Shown: in pieces, positions 48,179 through 58,600 of the stretch | Position numbering within the stretch: the first letter of the stretch is position 1 | How the letters are laid out: each line of letters begins with the position of its first letter | Source: JANJTY01 sp038257155 | GTDB taxonomy: Bacteria; Pseudomonadota; Gammaproteobacteria; Xanthomonadales; Xanthomonadaceae | Direction: 5' to 3' | NCBI GenBank assembly: GCA_038257155.1 | Contig: JBBSJP010000007.1 | Span: forward strand, 91,399 to 155,398 | Length of the DNA: 64,000 bases | The notes under the pieces: generated by a model | Databases searched by the model: none | Seen by the model: the letters and a program-made list of their open reading frames with translations, nothing else | What the model was told of the DNA's origin: nothing | Made by a program: the position numbers and the translations under genes

Positions 48179-49591
48179 ATGCTGTTCGACACCTGGCAGT
48201 ACTGGCTGTTCTTTGCCCTGGCGGTTATCGGGCTGGCGGCGCTGAAGGACCGACCGTCGCGCGTCGCCCTGGTGGCCTTGAGCTACCTGTTCTACGGTGT
48301 CTGGGACTGGCGATTCTGCTTTCTGCTGGCCGCCTCGACGGTAGCCAATTACCTGTTCGGCCTGTGGATCGAGCGGCACGAGTCACGCGCCCGCAAGCAA
48401 CGCCTGGCGGTTGCCATCGCCTTCAATCTCGGCGTGCTGGCCTTCTTCAAGTACTACAACTTCTTCATTGACAGCTTTGCCGCGCTGCTTGGCCTGGATC
48501 CCGGCGGCCTGGCCTTGAATATCCTGCTGCCGGTAGGCGTGAGCTTTTTCACCTTCGAGGGCATCGCGTATGCGGTCGACGTGTACCGCCGTGACCTCAA
48601 GGCGGTGCGCAGCCCGATCGATTTCGCGCTGTTCATCTCCTTCTTTCCGCATCTGGTCGCCGGGCCGATCATCCGGCCGGCGCACTTCTTCCCGCAGATC
48701 CAGCAGCGCAGCGACCTGTCGGAAGAGGATGCCCGCTGGGGCCTGCGTGAGATTCTCAAGGGTCTGTTCAAGAAGGTCGTACTGGCCGACTACTTCGCGC
48801 CGATTGCCGATGCCTGGTTCAGTGGCGGCCAGTACCAGGGCTTGTCGGTGGCTGCCTGGATCGGGGTGTTCGCCTTCTCGATGCAGATCTATTTCGACTT
48901 CTCCGGTTACACCGATATCGCGCGCGGCTGTGCGCGACTGCTCGGTTACCGCTTTCCGCCCAATTTCTCCCGTCCCTATCTGGCTGCCGATATCACCGAC
49001 TTCTGGCGACGCTGGCACATCTCGCTGTCCACCTGGTTGCGCGACTATCTCTACATCCCGCTCGGCGGCAACCGCGGGCCGCGTTGGCTGACCTACCGCA
49101 ACATCCTGATCGTGATGGGTCTGGGTGGTCTCTGGCACGGCGCCAGCTGGAACTTCGCGCTGTGGGGGCTTGCCCATGGCGGCATGCTGATCGGCCATCG
49201 ACTGTGGCGTGATGTGGTCGCCGGGCTGGGATGGGAGGCCGTGGTGGACTCGCGTTGGCTGCAACCATTCTGGATTGCCTTTACCTTCGTGCTGGTCAGC
49301 CTGGCCTGGATACCGTTCCGCGCGCCCGATCTTGATTCGACGATCGCGACCTTCCGCGCCCTTACGCAGGCCTCCGGAATCGAGTTCCTGGCTGCCAACA
49401 CCGCGGTGTGGTTCATTCCGTTGGCGACGCTGTCCTTCTGCCTGCTGGACTCGCGTCAACGCTGGCAGGACTGGCTAACCCTGCGCGCCTCGCGCGCCAT
49501 CGTCGTAGCAAGCGCCGTGGTCCTGCTGCTGGTGATGGAAGTGTTCGCCCAGATCGACACCACGGTGCCCTTCGTCTATTTCCAGTTCTGA
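48179..49591 (+). CDS. MBOAT family O-acyltransferase (AlgI/PatA-like)
   Basis: ATG 48179, 470 residues and about eleven helices. The family signatures are present: FFTFEGIAYAVDVYRRD, FFPHLVAGPIIRPAHFFPQI, FDFSGYTDIARGCARLLGY, DFWRRWHISLSTWLRDYLYI with PLGGNRG, and the catalytic His in GLGGLWHGASWNF. These enzymes move acetyl groups across the inner membrane onto extracellular polymers (alginate, peptidoglycan, cellulose). The linked SGNH-like gene is its likely partner. No alginate or cellulose genes are in the window. Confidence 0.92.
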   Translation: MLFDTWQYWLFFALAVIGLAALKDRPSRVALVALSYLFYGVWDWRFCFLLAASTVANYLFGLWIERHESRARKQRLAVAIAFNLGVLAFFKYYNFFIDSFAALLGLDPGGLALNILLPVGVSFFTFEGIAYAVDVYRRDLKAVRSPIDFALFISFFPHLVAGPIIRPAHFFPQIQQRSDLSEEDARWGLREILKGLFKKVVLADYFAPIADAWFSGGQYQGLSVAAWIGVFAFSMQIYFDFSGYTDIARGCARLLGYRFPPNFSRPYLAADITDFWRRWHISLSTWLRDYLYIPLGGNRGPRWLTYRNILIVMGLGGLWHGASWNFALWGLAHGGMLIGHRLWRDVVAGLGWEAVVDSRWLQPFWIAFTFVLVSLAWIPFRAPDLDSTIATFRALTQASGIEFLAANTAVWFIPLATLSFCLLDSRQRWQDWLTLRASRAIVVASAVVLLLVMEVFAQIDTTVPFVYFQF

Positions 49592-49611
49592 GTTTCGTAC
49601 CGCCCGCTGTC

Positions 49612-49649
49612 GGAGGGCGGATCTTGATCCGCCGCTGCGAGGCGGTTGA
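49612..49649 (+). repeat. REP-like palindrome, copy A
   Basis: Contains GGCGGATCTTGATCCGCC (palindrome at 49616-49633) and a second short GGCGG tail. Close copies at 54791 and, inverted, at 55531. It lies between the convergent MBOAT and desaturase genes. Confidence 0.75.
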
Positions 49650-49674
49650 ATTTCGCCTTTGACCTCGCGACCGG

Positions 49675-50880
49675 TCAGGTGCGCGCCGGCACCAGGGCGT
49701 AACCCTTGAGCCGGGCGGCGAACTGCTCCAGCGCCGCAATGCCCGATGCCTCGGCTTCGCGGCACCATTCGCGCAGCGCCTCAAGCTTGGCCTCGGAACT
49801 GACCCCGGCACGCTCATACACCTCGCGCAGGCGCTGGCGGTACTCGTACACGGTCGACAGCTTCGGACGAGCGGCAATCCAGGCCGTCAGCTTCGCGCTG
49901 CTCTCGTCATCCAGCCAGCGACCCTGGTCGCTCAGCGCGCGCCGCATGCGGCGCGGCAAGCTGCGCAGGCTGTCGCCGGCATGATGGGCTTCCTCCCGAA
50001 GGGTCGGCATGATCACGCCGCGAAAATAGTCGCTCATCACCTGGAAGCGCGCGGTCAGCAGTGCCTTCAGCGTGTCGGAATCCGGCAGCTCGATGTTCGG
50101 CCGGATGTCCAGCTTGGGCGCAACCCGGCGGATCTTTGCCAGACCAAACCCCTGCAAGCTGCGCAGCACGACCCAGCCGATATCCAGTTCGAAGCGGCGC
50201 AAGGCGAAGCGCGCTGAACTGGGAAAGGCATGGTGATTGTTGTGCAACTCCTCACCGCCGAGCAGAAAGGCCCAGGGCGTGAGGTTGGTGGACGTGTCAT
50301 CGGTTACGAAGTTGCGGTAGCCCCACCAGTGGCCGAGACCATTCACCACGCCCGCCGCAGCGACCGGAATGATCAGCATCTGCAGGGCCCAGAAGGCGAT
50401 ACCCGGAATGCCGAACGCGGCAATCAGGAAGAACAGCAGCAGGCTGGGGCCGAGTGCCGGAAAGCGGCCATAGACCTTGTGCTCCAGCCAGTCGTCCGGG
50501 GTGCCGGCGCCAAACTGCTCGGTGATCGTGGGGTCCTTGCAGGCATCCTGATACAGCGTTACGCCGTGGAACACGACCTTGTTGATGCCGTAAATCTGTG
50601 GACTGTGCGGGTCTTCCGTGGTTTCGCAGCGCGCATGGTGCTTGCGATGGATCGCGACCCACTCCTTGGTGACCATGGCGGTGGACAGCCACAGCCACAG
50701 CCGCATCGGATGCGTGACCAGGGCATGCATGTCGACGCCGCGATGCGCCTGGCAGCGGTGCAGGTAAAGCGTGACCGAGAGGATGGTGAACTGCGCCATC
50801 ACCAGGAAAGTGACGATCCAGACCAGCCAGCTTGCGCCCACCAGACCGCCGGTGAGCCAGGAATAGAGTGCTTCGTTCAT
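49675..50880 (-). CDS. Membrane fatty-acid desaturase (delta-9 type)
   Basis: ATG 50880 (MNEALYSWLTGGLVGA), 401 residues. Three His boxes bind the di-iron centre: HRCQAHR, HRKHH (IHRKHHARCE) and HNNHH (EELHNNHHAFPSS), plus GLGHWWGYRNF. This is the acyl-CoA/acyl-lipid delta-9 desaturase fold, making monounsaturated fatty acids for membrane fluidity with O2. The C-terminal ~120 residues are an extra helical extension, rich in Arg/Glu, seen in some bacterial desaturases. Confidence 0.92.
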   Translation of the reverse strand: MNEALYSWLTGGLVGASWLVWIVTFLVMAQFTILSVTLYLHRCQAHRGVDMHALVTHPMRLWLWLSTAMVTKEWVAIHRKHHARCETTEDPHSPQIYGINKVVFHGVTLYQDACKDPTITEQFGAGTPDDWLEHKVYGRFPALGPSLLLFFLIAAFGIPGIAFWALQMLIIPVAAAGVVNGLGHWWGYRNFVTDDTSTNLTPWAFLLGGEELHNNHHAFPSSARFALRRFELDIGWVVLRSLQGFGLAKIRRVAPKLDIRPNIELPDSDTLKALLTARFQVMSDYFRGVIMPTLREEAHHAGDSLRSLPRRMRRALSDQGRWLDDESSAKLTAWIAARPKLSTVYEYRQRLREVYERAGVSSEAKLEALREWCREAEASGIAALEQFAARLKGYALVPART

Positions 50881-51026
50881 GGGGTTCCGCCGTGAATAAG
50901 GCCTCAACTATAACGGCTCAAAAGGGCAATCACGTGAACCGGAGCCGCGTTTTTCGAACACACGCCAGCGTACAGACGTGCGCATGACGCTCACGGAACA
51001 TCGTCCAGTTCGCGCACACTATCGCC

Positions 51027-51839
51027 ATGCCGGAATTGCCCGAAGTAGAAACCACCCGTCGCGGTATCGCACCCCATCTGGAAGGCCGGCGGGTGCGCCG
51101 CGCCCTGCTGCGTCGCCCCGATCTTCGCTGGCCGATACCACCGGAGATAAGCAGCGAACTTCCCGGCCAACGGATTGCCAGCGTGCAGCGCCGTGCCAAA
51201 TATCTGTTGCTGGAGGCCGAAAGCGGAACTGCGATTCTGCACCTGGGCATGTCCGGCTGCCTGCGCGTGCTGCCGCAGGGCACACCGGCGCAGGCCCACG
51301 ACCATGTCGATCTCGAACTCGACTCAGGCCAACTGCTGCGCCTGACCGATCCACGCCGATTCGGCGCGCTGCTCTGGCAACCGCTGGGTGCCCTGCATGA
51401 ACTGCTGCTTGGACTGGGACCCGAGCCACTGTCGGACGACTTCGATGTCGACTACCTGATGGCGCGTGCCGCTGGCCGCAAGGTGCCGATCAAGCATCTC
51501 TTGATGGATCAGCGCATCGTGGTCGGCGTCGGCAACATCTACGCGGCAGAAAGCCTGTTCCGCGCAGGCATCCATCCGGTCCGCGCCGCCGGACGCATTG
51601 CCACCGCCCGCATGGCCCTGTTGGTTGCTGCGGCGAAAGAGATCCTTGGCCACGCCATCGAGCGCGGCGGCACCACCCTGCGCGACTTCCTCAACCCGGA
51701 CGGCGAGCCCGGATACTTCGAACAGGAGCTGTTCGTCTATGGCCGCGCCGGCCTGCCCTGCAAGGTGTGCGGCACCTTGCTCAAAGCAGCCGCCTGGGGT
51801 CAGCGCGCCACGGTGTATTGCCCGCGCTGTCAGCGCTAA
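51027..51839 (+). CDS. mutM: Formamidopyrimidine-DNA glycosylase
   Basis: ATG 51027, 270 residues, standard length. N-terminal MPELPEVETTRRGI supplies the catalytic Pro2 and Glu3; GVGNIYAAESLFRAGIHP is the helix-two-turn-helix; the C-terminal zinc finger is CKVCG ... YCPRCQR, with the conserved Lys (K57-type, QRRAKYLLL). It removes oxidised purines such as 8-oxoguanine and nicks the strand. Confidence 0.97.
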   Translation: MPELPEVETTRRGIAPHLEGRRVRRALLRRPDLRWPIPPEISSELPGQRIASVQRRAKYLLLEAESGTAILHLGMSGCLRVLPQGTPAQAHDHVDLELDSGQLLRLTDPRRFGALLWQPLGALHELLLGLGPEPLSDDFDVDYLMARAAGRKVPIKHLLMDQRIVVGVGNIYAAESLFRAGIHPVRAAGRIATARMALLVAAAKEILGHAIERGGTTLRDFLNPDGEPGYFEQELFVYGRAGLPCKVCGTLLKAAAWGQRATVYCPRCQR

Positions 51840-51848
51840 GCGCTATGC

Positions 51849-51915
51849 GGTGCGCCAAGGCGCACCCTACAAAAAAGCCCGCGCCACGTGCTTCGTAGGG
51901 TGCGCCTTGGCGCAC
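51849..51915. repeat. Inverted repeat between mutM and tdk
   Basis: TGCGCCAAGGCGCACCCTAC at 51851-51870 is inverted exactly at 51895-51914, with AAAAAAGCCC in the loop. Each arm is itself palindromic. It sits between convergent genes and may act as a two-way terminator or be a REP pair. Confidence 0.75.
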
Positions 51916-51949
51916 GGAAAACAACGCGACCTCGATCGGCGCGGCGATA

Positions 51950-52585
51950 TCACTCAGATTCCGGCTCCAGCGCCAGGCGCGGCTGCATCAGCTCGATCCG
52001 GCCGTGGCCTTCGGTGATCTTCTTGAACTCGGCGCGGCTGACCGACACGTAACGCTCGTTGCCACCGATCTGTACCTGCGGTCCGTCGGTGATGGCGCGG
52101 CCATGCTCGTCAACCCGCACCACCATGTTGGCCTTCTTGCCGCTGTGACAGATGGTCTTGATTTCGATAAGGCTGTCCGACCAGGCCAGCAGGTACTGGC
52201 TGCCTTCGAACAATTCGCCCTGGAAATCGGTGCGCAGTCCGTAGGCCAGCACCGGAATGTTCATCCGGTCAACGATCTCCGTCAGTTGCCAGACCTGGCG
52301 GCGCGACAGGAACTGCGCCTCGTCCACCAGCACACAGTGCAAGGGACCATGACGCGCCACATCGGCGCGGCCCATCTCGAGCAGATCATCAGCCCGCTCG
52401 AACATGGTCCCGGTTGCGCGCAAGCCAATTCGGGACGCCACCACGCCCTGGCCATAGCGATCATCGAGGCGCGGCGTCAGGATCAGCGTGCGCATGCCGC
52501 GCTCGCGATAGTTGTGCGCACTCTGCAGCAGGGTGGTGGTCTTGCCGGCGTTCATCGCCGAGTAGTAGAAATAGAGCTTGGCCAC
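51950..52585 (-). CDS. tdk: Thymidine kinase
   Basis: ATG 52585, 211 residues. Walker A SAMNAGKTTTLLQSAHNYRE, then CVLVDEAQFLSRRQVWQL and VPVLAYGLRTDFQGELFEGS-type motif LAYGLRTDFQGELF are type II thymidine kinase signatures. The zinc-binding Cys of many family members are reduced here to one (TICHSG). Salvages thymidine to dTMP. Confidence 0.95.
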   Translation of the reverse strand: MAKLYFYYSAMNAGKTTTLLQSAHNYRERGMRTLILTPRLDDRYGQGVVASRIGLRATGTMFERADDLLEMGRADVARHGPLHCVLVDEAQFLSRRQVWQLTEIVDRMNIPVLAYGLRTDFQGELFEGSQYLLAWSDSLIEIKTICHSGKKANMVVRVDEHGRAITDGPQVQIGGNERYVSVSRAEFKKITEGHGRIELMQPRLALEPESE

Positions 52586-52754
52586 GGTACGGCGGGATCT
52601 GGCGGCGGGTCGGGCATGTTAGCAGCGCAGCCTCCCCTGCGCGGCCTGCACCCGTTCCGGTGCAGGCAAGCTCCTTTACCACGCGCCAGTTGCGAACCTG
52701 CACAGGCATGAGCGGTAGAATCCGGGATTCCGTGTACCGACTGCCTGCGCACCA

Positions 52755-54728
52755 ATGAGCGGCCTCAATCCCCAACAGCTTGAAGCCATCAGGCACTGCG
52801 ACAGCCCCCTGCTGGTGCTGGCCGGTGCCGGCTCCGGCAAGACCCGCGTGATCACCGAGAAGATCACCCATCTGGTGCGCCGACAGGGCCTGCCGGCCTC
52901 GAAGATCGCCGCGATTACCTTTACCAACAAGGCCGCGCGCGAGATGCGCGAACGGGTCGGAAAACTGCTGCGCGGCAGCGAGGGCGAGGGCCTGACGGTC
53001 TGCACCTTTCATTCGCTGGGGCTGCGCTTCCTGCAGACCGAGCACGAACGCGCCGGCCTGCGCCGCGGCTTCTCGATCTTCGACACCGACGACAGCGGCG
53101 CGCTGGTGAAAGAACTGCTGCCACGCGGCAGCAAGCCCGATGCCATCGACGCCATGCGCGGCCTGATCTCGCGCGCCAAGAACGAAGGCCTGACGCCGGA
53201 AAAGGCCCAAGCAGTTGCTGCAAGTGCTCGCGAACGCGAAGCCGCCGAACTGTATTCGGAATACCAGTCACGCCTGTCGGCCTTCAACGCGGTCGACTTC
53301 GACGACCTGATCCGCATGCCACTGCAGATCCTTGAAGCCGACGCAGACTGCGCCGGCGGCTGGCGCGAACGCCTGCGTTATCTGCTGGTCGACGAATACC
53401 AGGACACCAACACCACCCAGTACCGCCTGCTGCGCAGTCTGGCCGGCCCGCGCGGCGCCTTCACCGCGGTGGGCGATGACGATCAAAGTATCTATGCTTG
53501 GCGCGGTGCGAATCCGGAAAACCTCGACCAGCTCGGTCGCGACTATCCGGATCTTCGCGTGATCAAGCTGGAGCAGAATTATCGCTGCGCCGCACGCATC
53601 CTGCGCGCCGCCAATGTGCTGATCGCCAACAACCCGCACGTGCACCAGAAGAAGCTGTGGAGCACCCTGCCCGAGGGCGAACCGATCCGCGTGCTGGAAT
53701 GCGAGGACGAGCAGCGCGAAGCCGAGCGTGTCGCCTCGGAAATCCGCTACTTGAAGGAGAAGCACAGCGCGCAATGGGCCGACTTCGCCGTCCTGTTCCG
53801 TGGCAACCACCAGAGTCGTCCATTGGAGAAGGCGCTGCAGGTGCTGTCCGTGCCGTATCACCTTTCCGGCGGCACGGCGTTCCTGGATCGTGGCGAAGTA
53901 AAGGATGCACTGGCCTGGCTACGCCTGATTGCCAATCCCGATGACGATGCTGCCTTCCTGCGTGCCGTGGGTTCCCCAAAGCGCGACATCGGCTCGACCA
54001 CGCTGGCAAGACTTGGCGAGCTGGCAGGCCAGCGTCATCTCACACTGGGCCGCGCCGCGGCGCGTCTCGATGTTCTGAAGCAACTGCCAGCGCGCGCGGC
54101 GGCAGCACTGGAAGGCTTCACTCGCCTGATCGAGTCACTGCGCGACAAGGCCGAGCATGTCACTGCCGCAGCCCTGCTGAAATCCGTCATCGAAGACAGC
54201 GGCCAATTGCTGGCTTTGAAGGCCAGCTGCCAGCCCGCACAGTTCGAACGCCGCCGCGCCAATCTCGATGAACTGGCGCAGTGGTTCGAGGCGGTACGCG
54301 GTGGCGCCGGCGAACTAGCCGCCCAGCTCGCCCTGCTCAGCCACGCCGACCGCGACGAACCCGGTAACGCCGTGCGCCTGATGAGCCTGCACGGCGCCAA
54401 GGGTCTGGAGTTCGGCTTCGTCTTCATCATCGGCGTGGAAGACGGCAACCTGCCACACGAGGCCAGCATCGAGGAAGGCCGCCTGGACGAGGAACGCCGC
54501 CTGATGTACGTCGGCATCACCCGCGCCAAGCAGCAGCTGACGCTTAGTCATGCGCGCTACCGTCAGCGTTATGGCGATCGCTTCCGCGTAGTTCCAAGTC
54601 GTTTCATCGATGAACTACCCGCCGCCGAACTGCATCGGGTCGGGCATGATCCGGAGCAGGATGCCGTGAGGAAAGTTGAGGTTGCCTCGGCACATTTGAA
54701 GCATATTGCGGCGTTGTTGGGGGACTAG
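52755..54728 (+). CDS. rep: ATP-dependent DNA helicase Rep
   Basis: ATG 52755, 657 residues, SF1A helicase of the expected Rep length. Q motif LNPQQLEAI, Walker A LAGAGSGKTRVI, ITFTNKAAREMRERV, VDEYQDTNTTQYRLL (Walker B), DDQSIYAWRGA, KLEQNYRCAARIL, and LMSLHGAKGLEFGFVFIIGV. It unwinds DNA 3'-5' and helps restart and clear replication forks. Rep rather than UvrD on length and the early motif spacing. Confidence 0.93.
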   Translation: MSGLNPQQLEAIRHCDSPLLVLAGAGSGKTRVITEKITHLVRRQGLPASKIAAITFTNKAAREMRERVGKLLRGSEGEGLTVCTFHSLGLRFLQTEHERAGLRRGFSIFDTDDSGALVKELLPRGSKPDAIDAMRGLISRAKNEGLTPEKAQAVAASAREREAAELYSEYQSRLSAFNAVDFDDLIRMPLQILEADADCAGGWRERLRYLLVDEYQDTNTTQYRLLRSLAGPRGAFTAVGDDDQSIYAWRGANPENLDQLGRDYPDLRVIKLEQNYRCAARILRAANVLIANNPHVHQKKLWSTLPEGEPIRVLECEDEQREAERVASEIRYLKEKHSAQWADFAVLFRGNHQSRPLEKALQVLSVPYHLSGGTAFLDRGEVKDALAWLRLIANPDDDAAFLRAVGSPKRDIGSTTLARLGELAGQRHLTLGRAAARLDVLKQLPARAAAALEGFTRLIESLRDKAEHVTAAALLKSVIEDSGQLLALKASCQPAQFERRRANLDELAQWFEAVRGGAGELAAQLALLSHADRDEPGNAVRLMSLHGAKGLEFGFVFIIGVEDGNLPHEASIEEGRLDEERRLMYVGITRAKQQLTLSHARYRQRYGDRFRVVPSRFIDELPAAELHRVGHDPEQDAVRKVEVASAHLKHIAALLGD

Positions 54729-54790
54729 GCAGTCGGCCATTTGCGGATGGCGTATCGCCGAACTGCAATGATGCGCACGTAACAGCTGCT

Positions 54791-54828
54791 GGAGGGCGGA
54801 TCTTGATCCGCCATTGCAGGGCGGTTGG
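54791..54828 (+). repeat. REP-like palindrome, copy B
   Basis: Same core GGCGGATCTTGATCCGCC (54795-54812) and the same GGAGG lead and GGCGGTTG tail as copy A. It lies 60 bases after rep and forms an inverted pair with copy C. Confidence 0.75.
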
Positions 54829-55530
54829 GCTTCTTTCCAACCCACGCGCCCTCTGACTTCGTTGTGCGTATCCGAAAGCAGCCATCCCTGGATCGGTCGC
54901 CGGCCCGCACATCCCTGTGCGGGCGCTCGTCGGGGCGAAGCAGTGCTTCGCCTCTCTCCTCCTCGCCCCAGCGTTGCTCAGAATCCGTCGGCCGGCGCGA
55001 ACTCGCGCATCCATGCGCTCAGACATGCGCGCCTTTCCCCGCCGGATTCTTGCGCTACTCGGCGGAAAATGAACGGGGATTCACAGCCAAAAGCCAAGAA
55101 CCTGCCTCGATTTCTGCTGAGGCTTCACCCGCTTCCCCAAACAGTGTGTGGCATCGCTTCGCTCGCCACCAGTTGACCGAAGCACGTGCTGTTGCAGTTG
55201 GTGTTGCTTTTGCTGTTGCTGTTGCTCTCGCTTTTAAATCCCCATCGGCTCGTGCCGAGCAGCAGAGTCAGGACCGGGAGCAAGGCGCGCATGTTCGAGC
55301 ACATGGATGTGCGAGTTCGCGCCGGCCCGGTCATGGCGAGCAGCGCAGGGGACCGCGCGGGCTTCATCCGCGCGGCGCGAGACTGGGGTGTCCTTTCTCT
55401 TGGTTACTTCTCTTTGGACAAGCAAAGAGAAGTGACTCGTGGCCCCGAAGGGGCGCGAAAGCGGTTGACGTTGCTGTTGCTAGTGCTGTCGCTGTTGATC
55501 TTGTTTTAGCAGCAAGCAAACAAACCACCC

Positions 55531-55558
55531 CGCAATGGCGGATCAAGATCCGCCCTCC
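55531..55558 (-). repeat. REP-like palindrome, copy C (inverted)
   Basis: Minus-strand copy of the same unit: GGCGGATCAAGATCCGCC at 55537-55554 with CTCC following and GCAAT before. Confidence 0.75.
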
Positions 55559-55667
55559 AAGAGCAGCCATCCGCAAGCCCGCAAATCGCGAAATCACGAA
55601 CTTGCAGATCTGCTCATCATCAGTCAGACAAGCCGCCAGCTGGGCCGCAATCCCGCCAACACCCAAC

Positions 55668-58600
55668 TCACCGAATCGAAGGAAACTCCTTCGGCGCTGC
55701 TGGCGGCACCGGCTCACTTCTCGGGCCTCGCTGATTCAGCGTCTCCAGCAGCATCTTCACCGCCATCTCCACGCTGGGATCGCGCCCCTGCGCCACCAGT
55801 TCCGGCAGGTCGAAGACTTCCACATCGGGTGCGACACCCTCGTCCTCCACTGCCCACTTTCCATCCGTACCCATGAAACGGAAGGTCGCCGCCAGGATCG
55901 CGCCGTTGTCGGCCAGGCGTGGATTGCCGCTGATGCCGATCAGGCCGCCCCAGGTGCGGGTTCCGATGATCGGGCCAAGGCCCAGCTTGCGGAAGTAGTA
56001 CGGCAGCGCATCACCACCCGAACTGGATGTGCTGTTGATCAGCATCGCCTTGGGACCGTCGTGCGAGAGGATCGGCGTGGCATTGGGCTTGAGCCCGCGC
56101 GTAGCCCAGTAGTTGAGCGGCGTGCGCGACAGCTTTTCCATCATGCGGTCGGGAATGAAGCCGCCTCCGTTGTAGCGATCGTCGATGATCAGCGCGTCCT
56201 TGTGTCGATAGGCCAGCAGGCCGCGATACAACTCGCGACTGCCTTCTGCAGCGGTGTTCGGCAGGTGGATGTATCCGATCCGGCCATTCGAGAGTCGATC
56301 CACCAGGGCGCGGCGCGAGGCTACCCAGTCGAGATAGCGCAGATTGGTTTCGCTGGCGATCGGGGTGACGCGCACGTCGCGTGCGCCAACCTCGACGGCA
56401 CTGCCATTGACCCGCAGTACCACCAGCTGGTCGGCGGTGTTCTGCATCAGTTGATAAAAGTTCTTCACGCCGCGCGTGCTCTGGCCGTTCACTGCCAGGA
56501 TGAACTCGCCTTGGCGTATCTCGACGCCTGGCTCGGTCAGCGGTGAGCGGAACGTCGGCTGCCAGTTTTCGCCCGGAAAAATCCTGGCGATACGGAAGTA
56601 GCCGCTGCTGTCTGCCTCGATCTCGGCACCCAGCAGGCCACCGGCCTTGCGCTCGACGAGAGACTCGTCACCGCGTTCGACGTAGACATGCCCGGCATTG
56701 ACCTCACCGGCGATCTCGCCCAGCAGGTAGTCCAGATCGGCGCGCGTGGTGACGTGTGGCAGCAGGGTGGCGTAGCGGGCGCGGATTGCGCTCCAGTCTT
56801 GGCCGTGCATGCCCGGGTCATAGAACCAGTCGCGCAGGGTGCGCCAGGCGTCAACGTAGAGCTGCTGCCACTCGCGACGGGGATTGATCTGAAGCTCCCA
56901 CTCGTCGAGCTTCAGGCGGTTGTCATCGAACTTGGCGTCCGGCTTGGCATCGACGATCGCGTAGCGTCCGCCGCTTTGGGCCAGCAGCAGCTTCTTGCCG
57001 TCACCAGACAATGCGTAGCCGGTAACGCGCGCCTGCACCGCCTTGGGTTCGTCCGCATCGAGCGCCAGGTAACGCAACTCGGCCGGGCCTTGCCCGCCGG
57101 CAACAAAGAATACGCCGTCGCCATTGGCATTGAGTCCACCGTACTGTCCCGCCGGCGCTTTCAGTGCAATCACGCGGTTATTGAATCCGGCGATATCCAC
57201 ACGCAGCGGCTTGCTGGCGTCCTTCTTGTCCTTCTCGCCGTTCTCCTTCTTGTCCGCGGCGCCTACCTCATCGCTGGTCGGCGCGTACAGCGCAGGGCCA
57301 TCGCTGGCCAGAGTGCCGGCGTAGATGCGCGTCGCGTTGGTGTAGACGAAGTCGAACTCGTAGGCCGAGAAGGTCAGGTTGAAGTCGCGATTGGAGAGGA
57401 AATACAGGTAGCGGCCCTGCGGATCGAAGGCCGGGCTGGTTTCGCTGGTGTCATCCGGGGTGAGCTGGCGGGTCTGGCCGGCTTCGGTCGAGTACAGCCA
57501 GATCGAGGCATTACGATTGGCCTGCGACTTGGTATACGCCAACCAGCGGCTGTCGGGCGACCAGGTGTAGTCGGTCAGGTCCTGGTACTCGGCTTTGTCG
57601 ACTTCGGTGAAGCCGCCGCTGGCCACATCGACGATGCGCAGGCGCTGGCGCTTGTCGGCAAAGGCCAGCTTCTTCGAATCCGGCGACCACACCGGCGGGA
57701 AACGCCAGACGTCGCCATCCTGGGTAATGCGACGTGCTTCGCCGCTGCCGTCCTGATTGCGCACATGGATTTCGTACTCGCCGCTCGCATCGGACAGGTA
57801 GGCAATCGACTTGCCATCCGGCGACCAGCTGACGCTGATCTCGCGCGCATCGGGCGTGTTGCTGATGTTGCGGATCTCGCCCTGCTTGGCCGGCACGCTG
57901 AAGATCTCGCCGCGCGCACCGAACAGGGCGCGCTCGCCGCCCGGGCTGATGCCGAAACTCTCGACGAAGTTGGCCGGCTTCACATAGCGCGGCTGGGTCG
58001 GGGCACGATCACCCGGCACCGTGATCGCAAGTTCGGTGGCCTGCCCGCTGGACGGGTCGAAGCGCCAGATCGAACCGCCATTCTCGAAGACCACGTTATC
58101 GGGTCCGGCACTCGGCCAGAGCACGTCGAACTCGGTGAAGGCCGTGAGCTTGCGTGGCTGGGCCGTCGGCTCGGTTTCGCTCGACGCCATCGCGTACAGG
58201 TTCAAGGTCGATTCGCGATCCGAGACGAAATAGATCGTCTCGCCGATCCACATCGGCTGATGGTCGGTGGCGCGGTTCTGGGTAACACGCTGCGAGCGAT
58301 TGGCATCGAGGTCATAGATCCACACGTCCTGCGCGCGGCCGCCGCGGGTGCGCTTCCAGGTGCGGAACTCGCGGTCGATCGGGGTATAGACCAGCTTGCG
58401 GCCATCCGGCGAGAACATGCCGGCGCCACCTTCCGGAATCACCAGTGGCTGCTCCATGCCGCCATCCACCGGCACCAGGTAGTGACGCCCACCGCGCTCG
58501 TCCCAGCCGACCCGGTTCATGCGCACCAGGATGTGCTTGCCGTCCGGCGTCCAGTCCAGCACTCGGTTGTCGGTGCCGCCGCGCGGCGGCATCGGGCCGA

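Larger units (their letters stand above)
54729..55667. other. Repeat-rich intergenic block without a supportable gene
   Basis: About 940 bases bounded by inverted REP-like copies (54791 and 55531). Inside are low-complexity stretches such as the TTGCTGTTGCTG-like run near 55190-55240 and a second near 55460-55510, which give Leu- or Ala/Val-rich frames in any direction. The frames show no ribosome-binding site or domain. Similar composite intergenic modules are widespread in Lysobacterales genomes (from memory). Confidence 0.6.

Noticed and set aside
55186..55509. Leu-rich 107-codon ORF after rep as a membrane peptide gene
   Set aside because: Derived from a GTTGCTGTTGCT-like low-complexity run inside the repeat block, without ribosome-binding site or conserved motif.
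54825..56546. 573-codon open frame across the repeat block into the protease 3' end
   Set aside because: Ser/Ala/Arg-rich composition, no domain, and it overlaps the conserved C-terminus of the protease in antisense.
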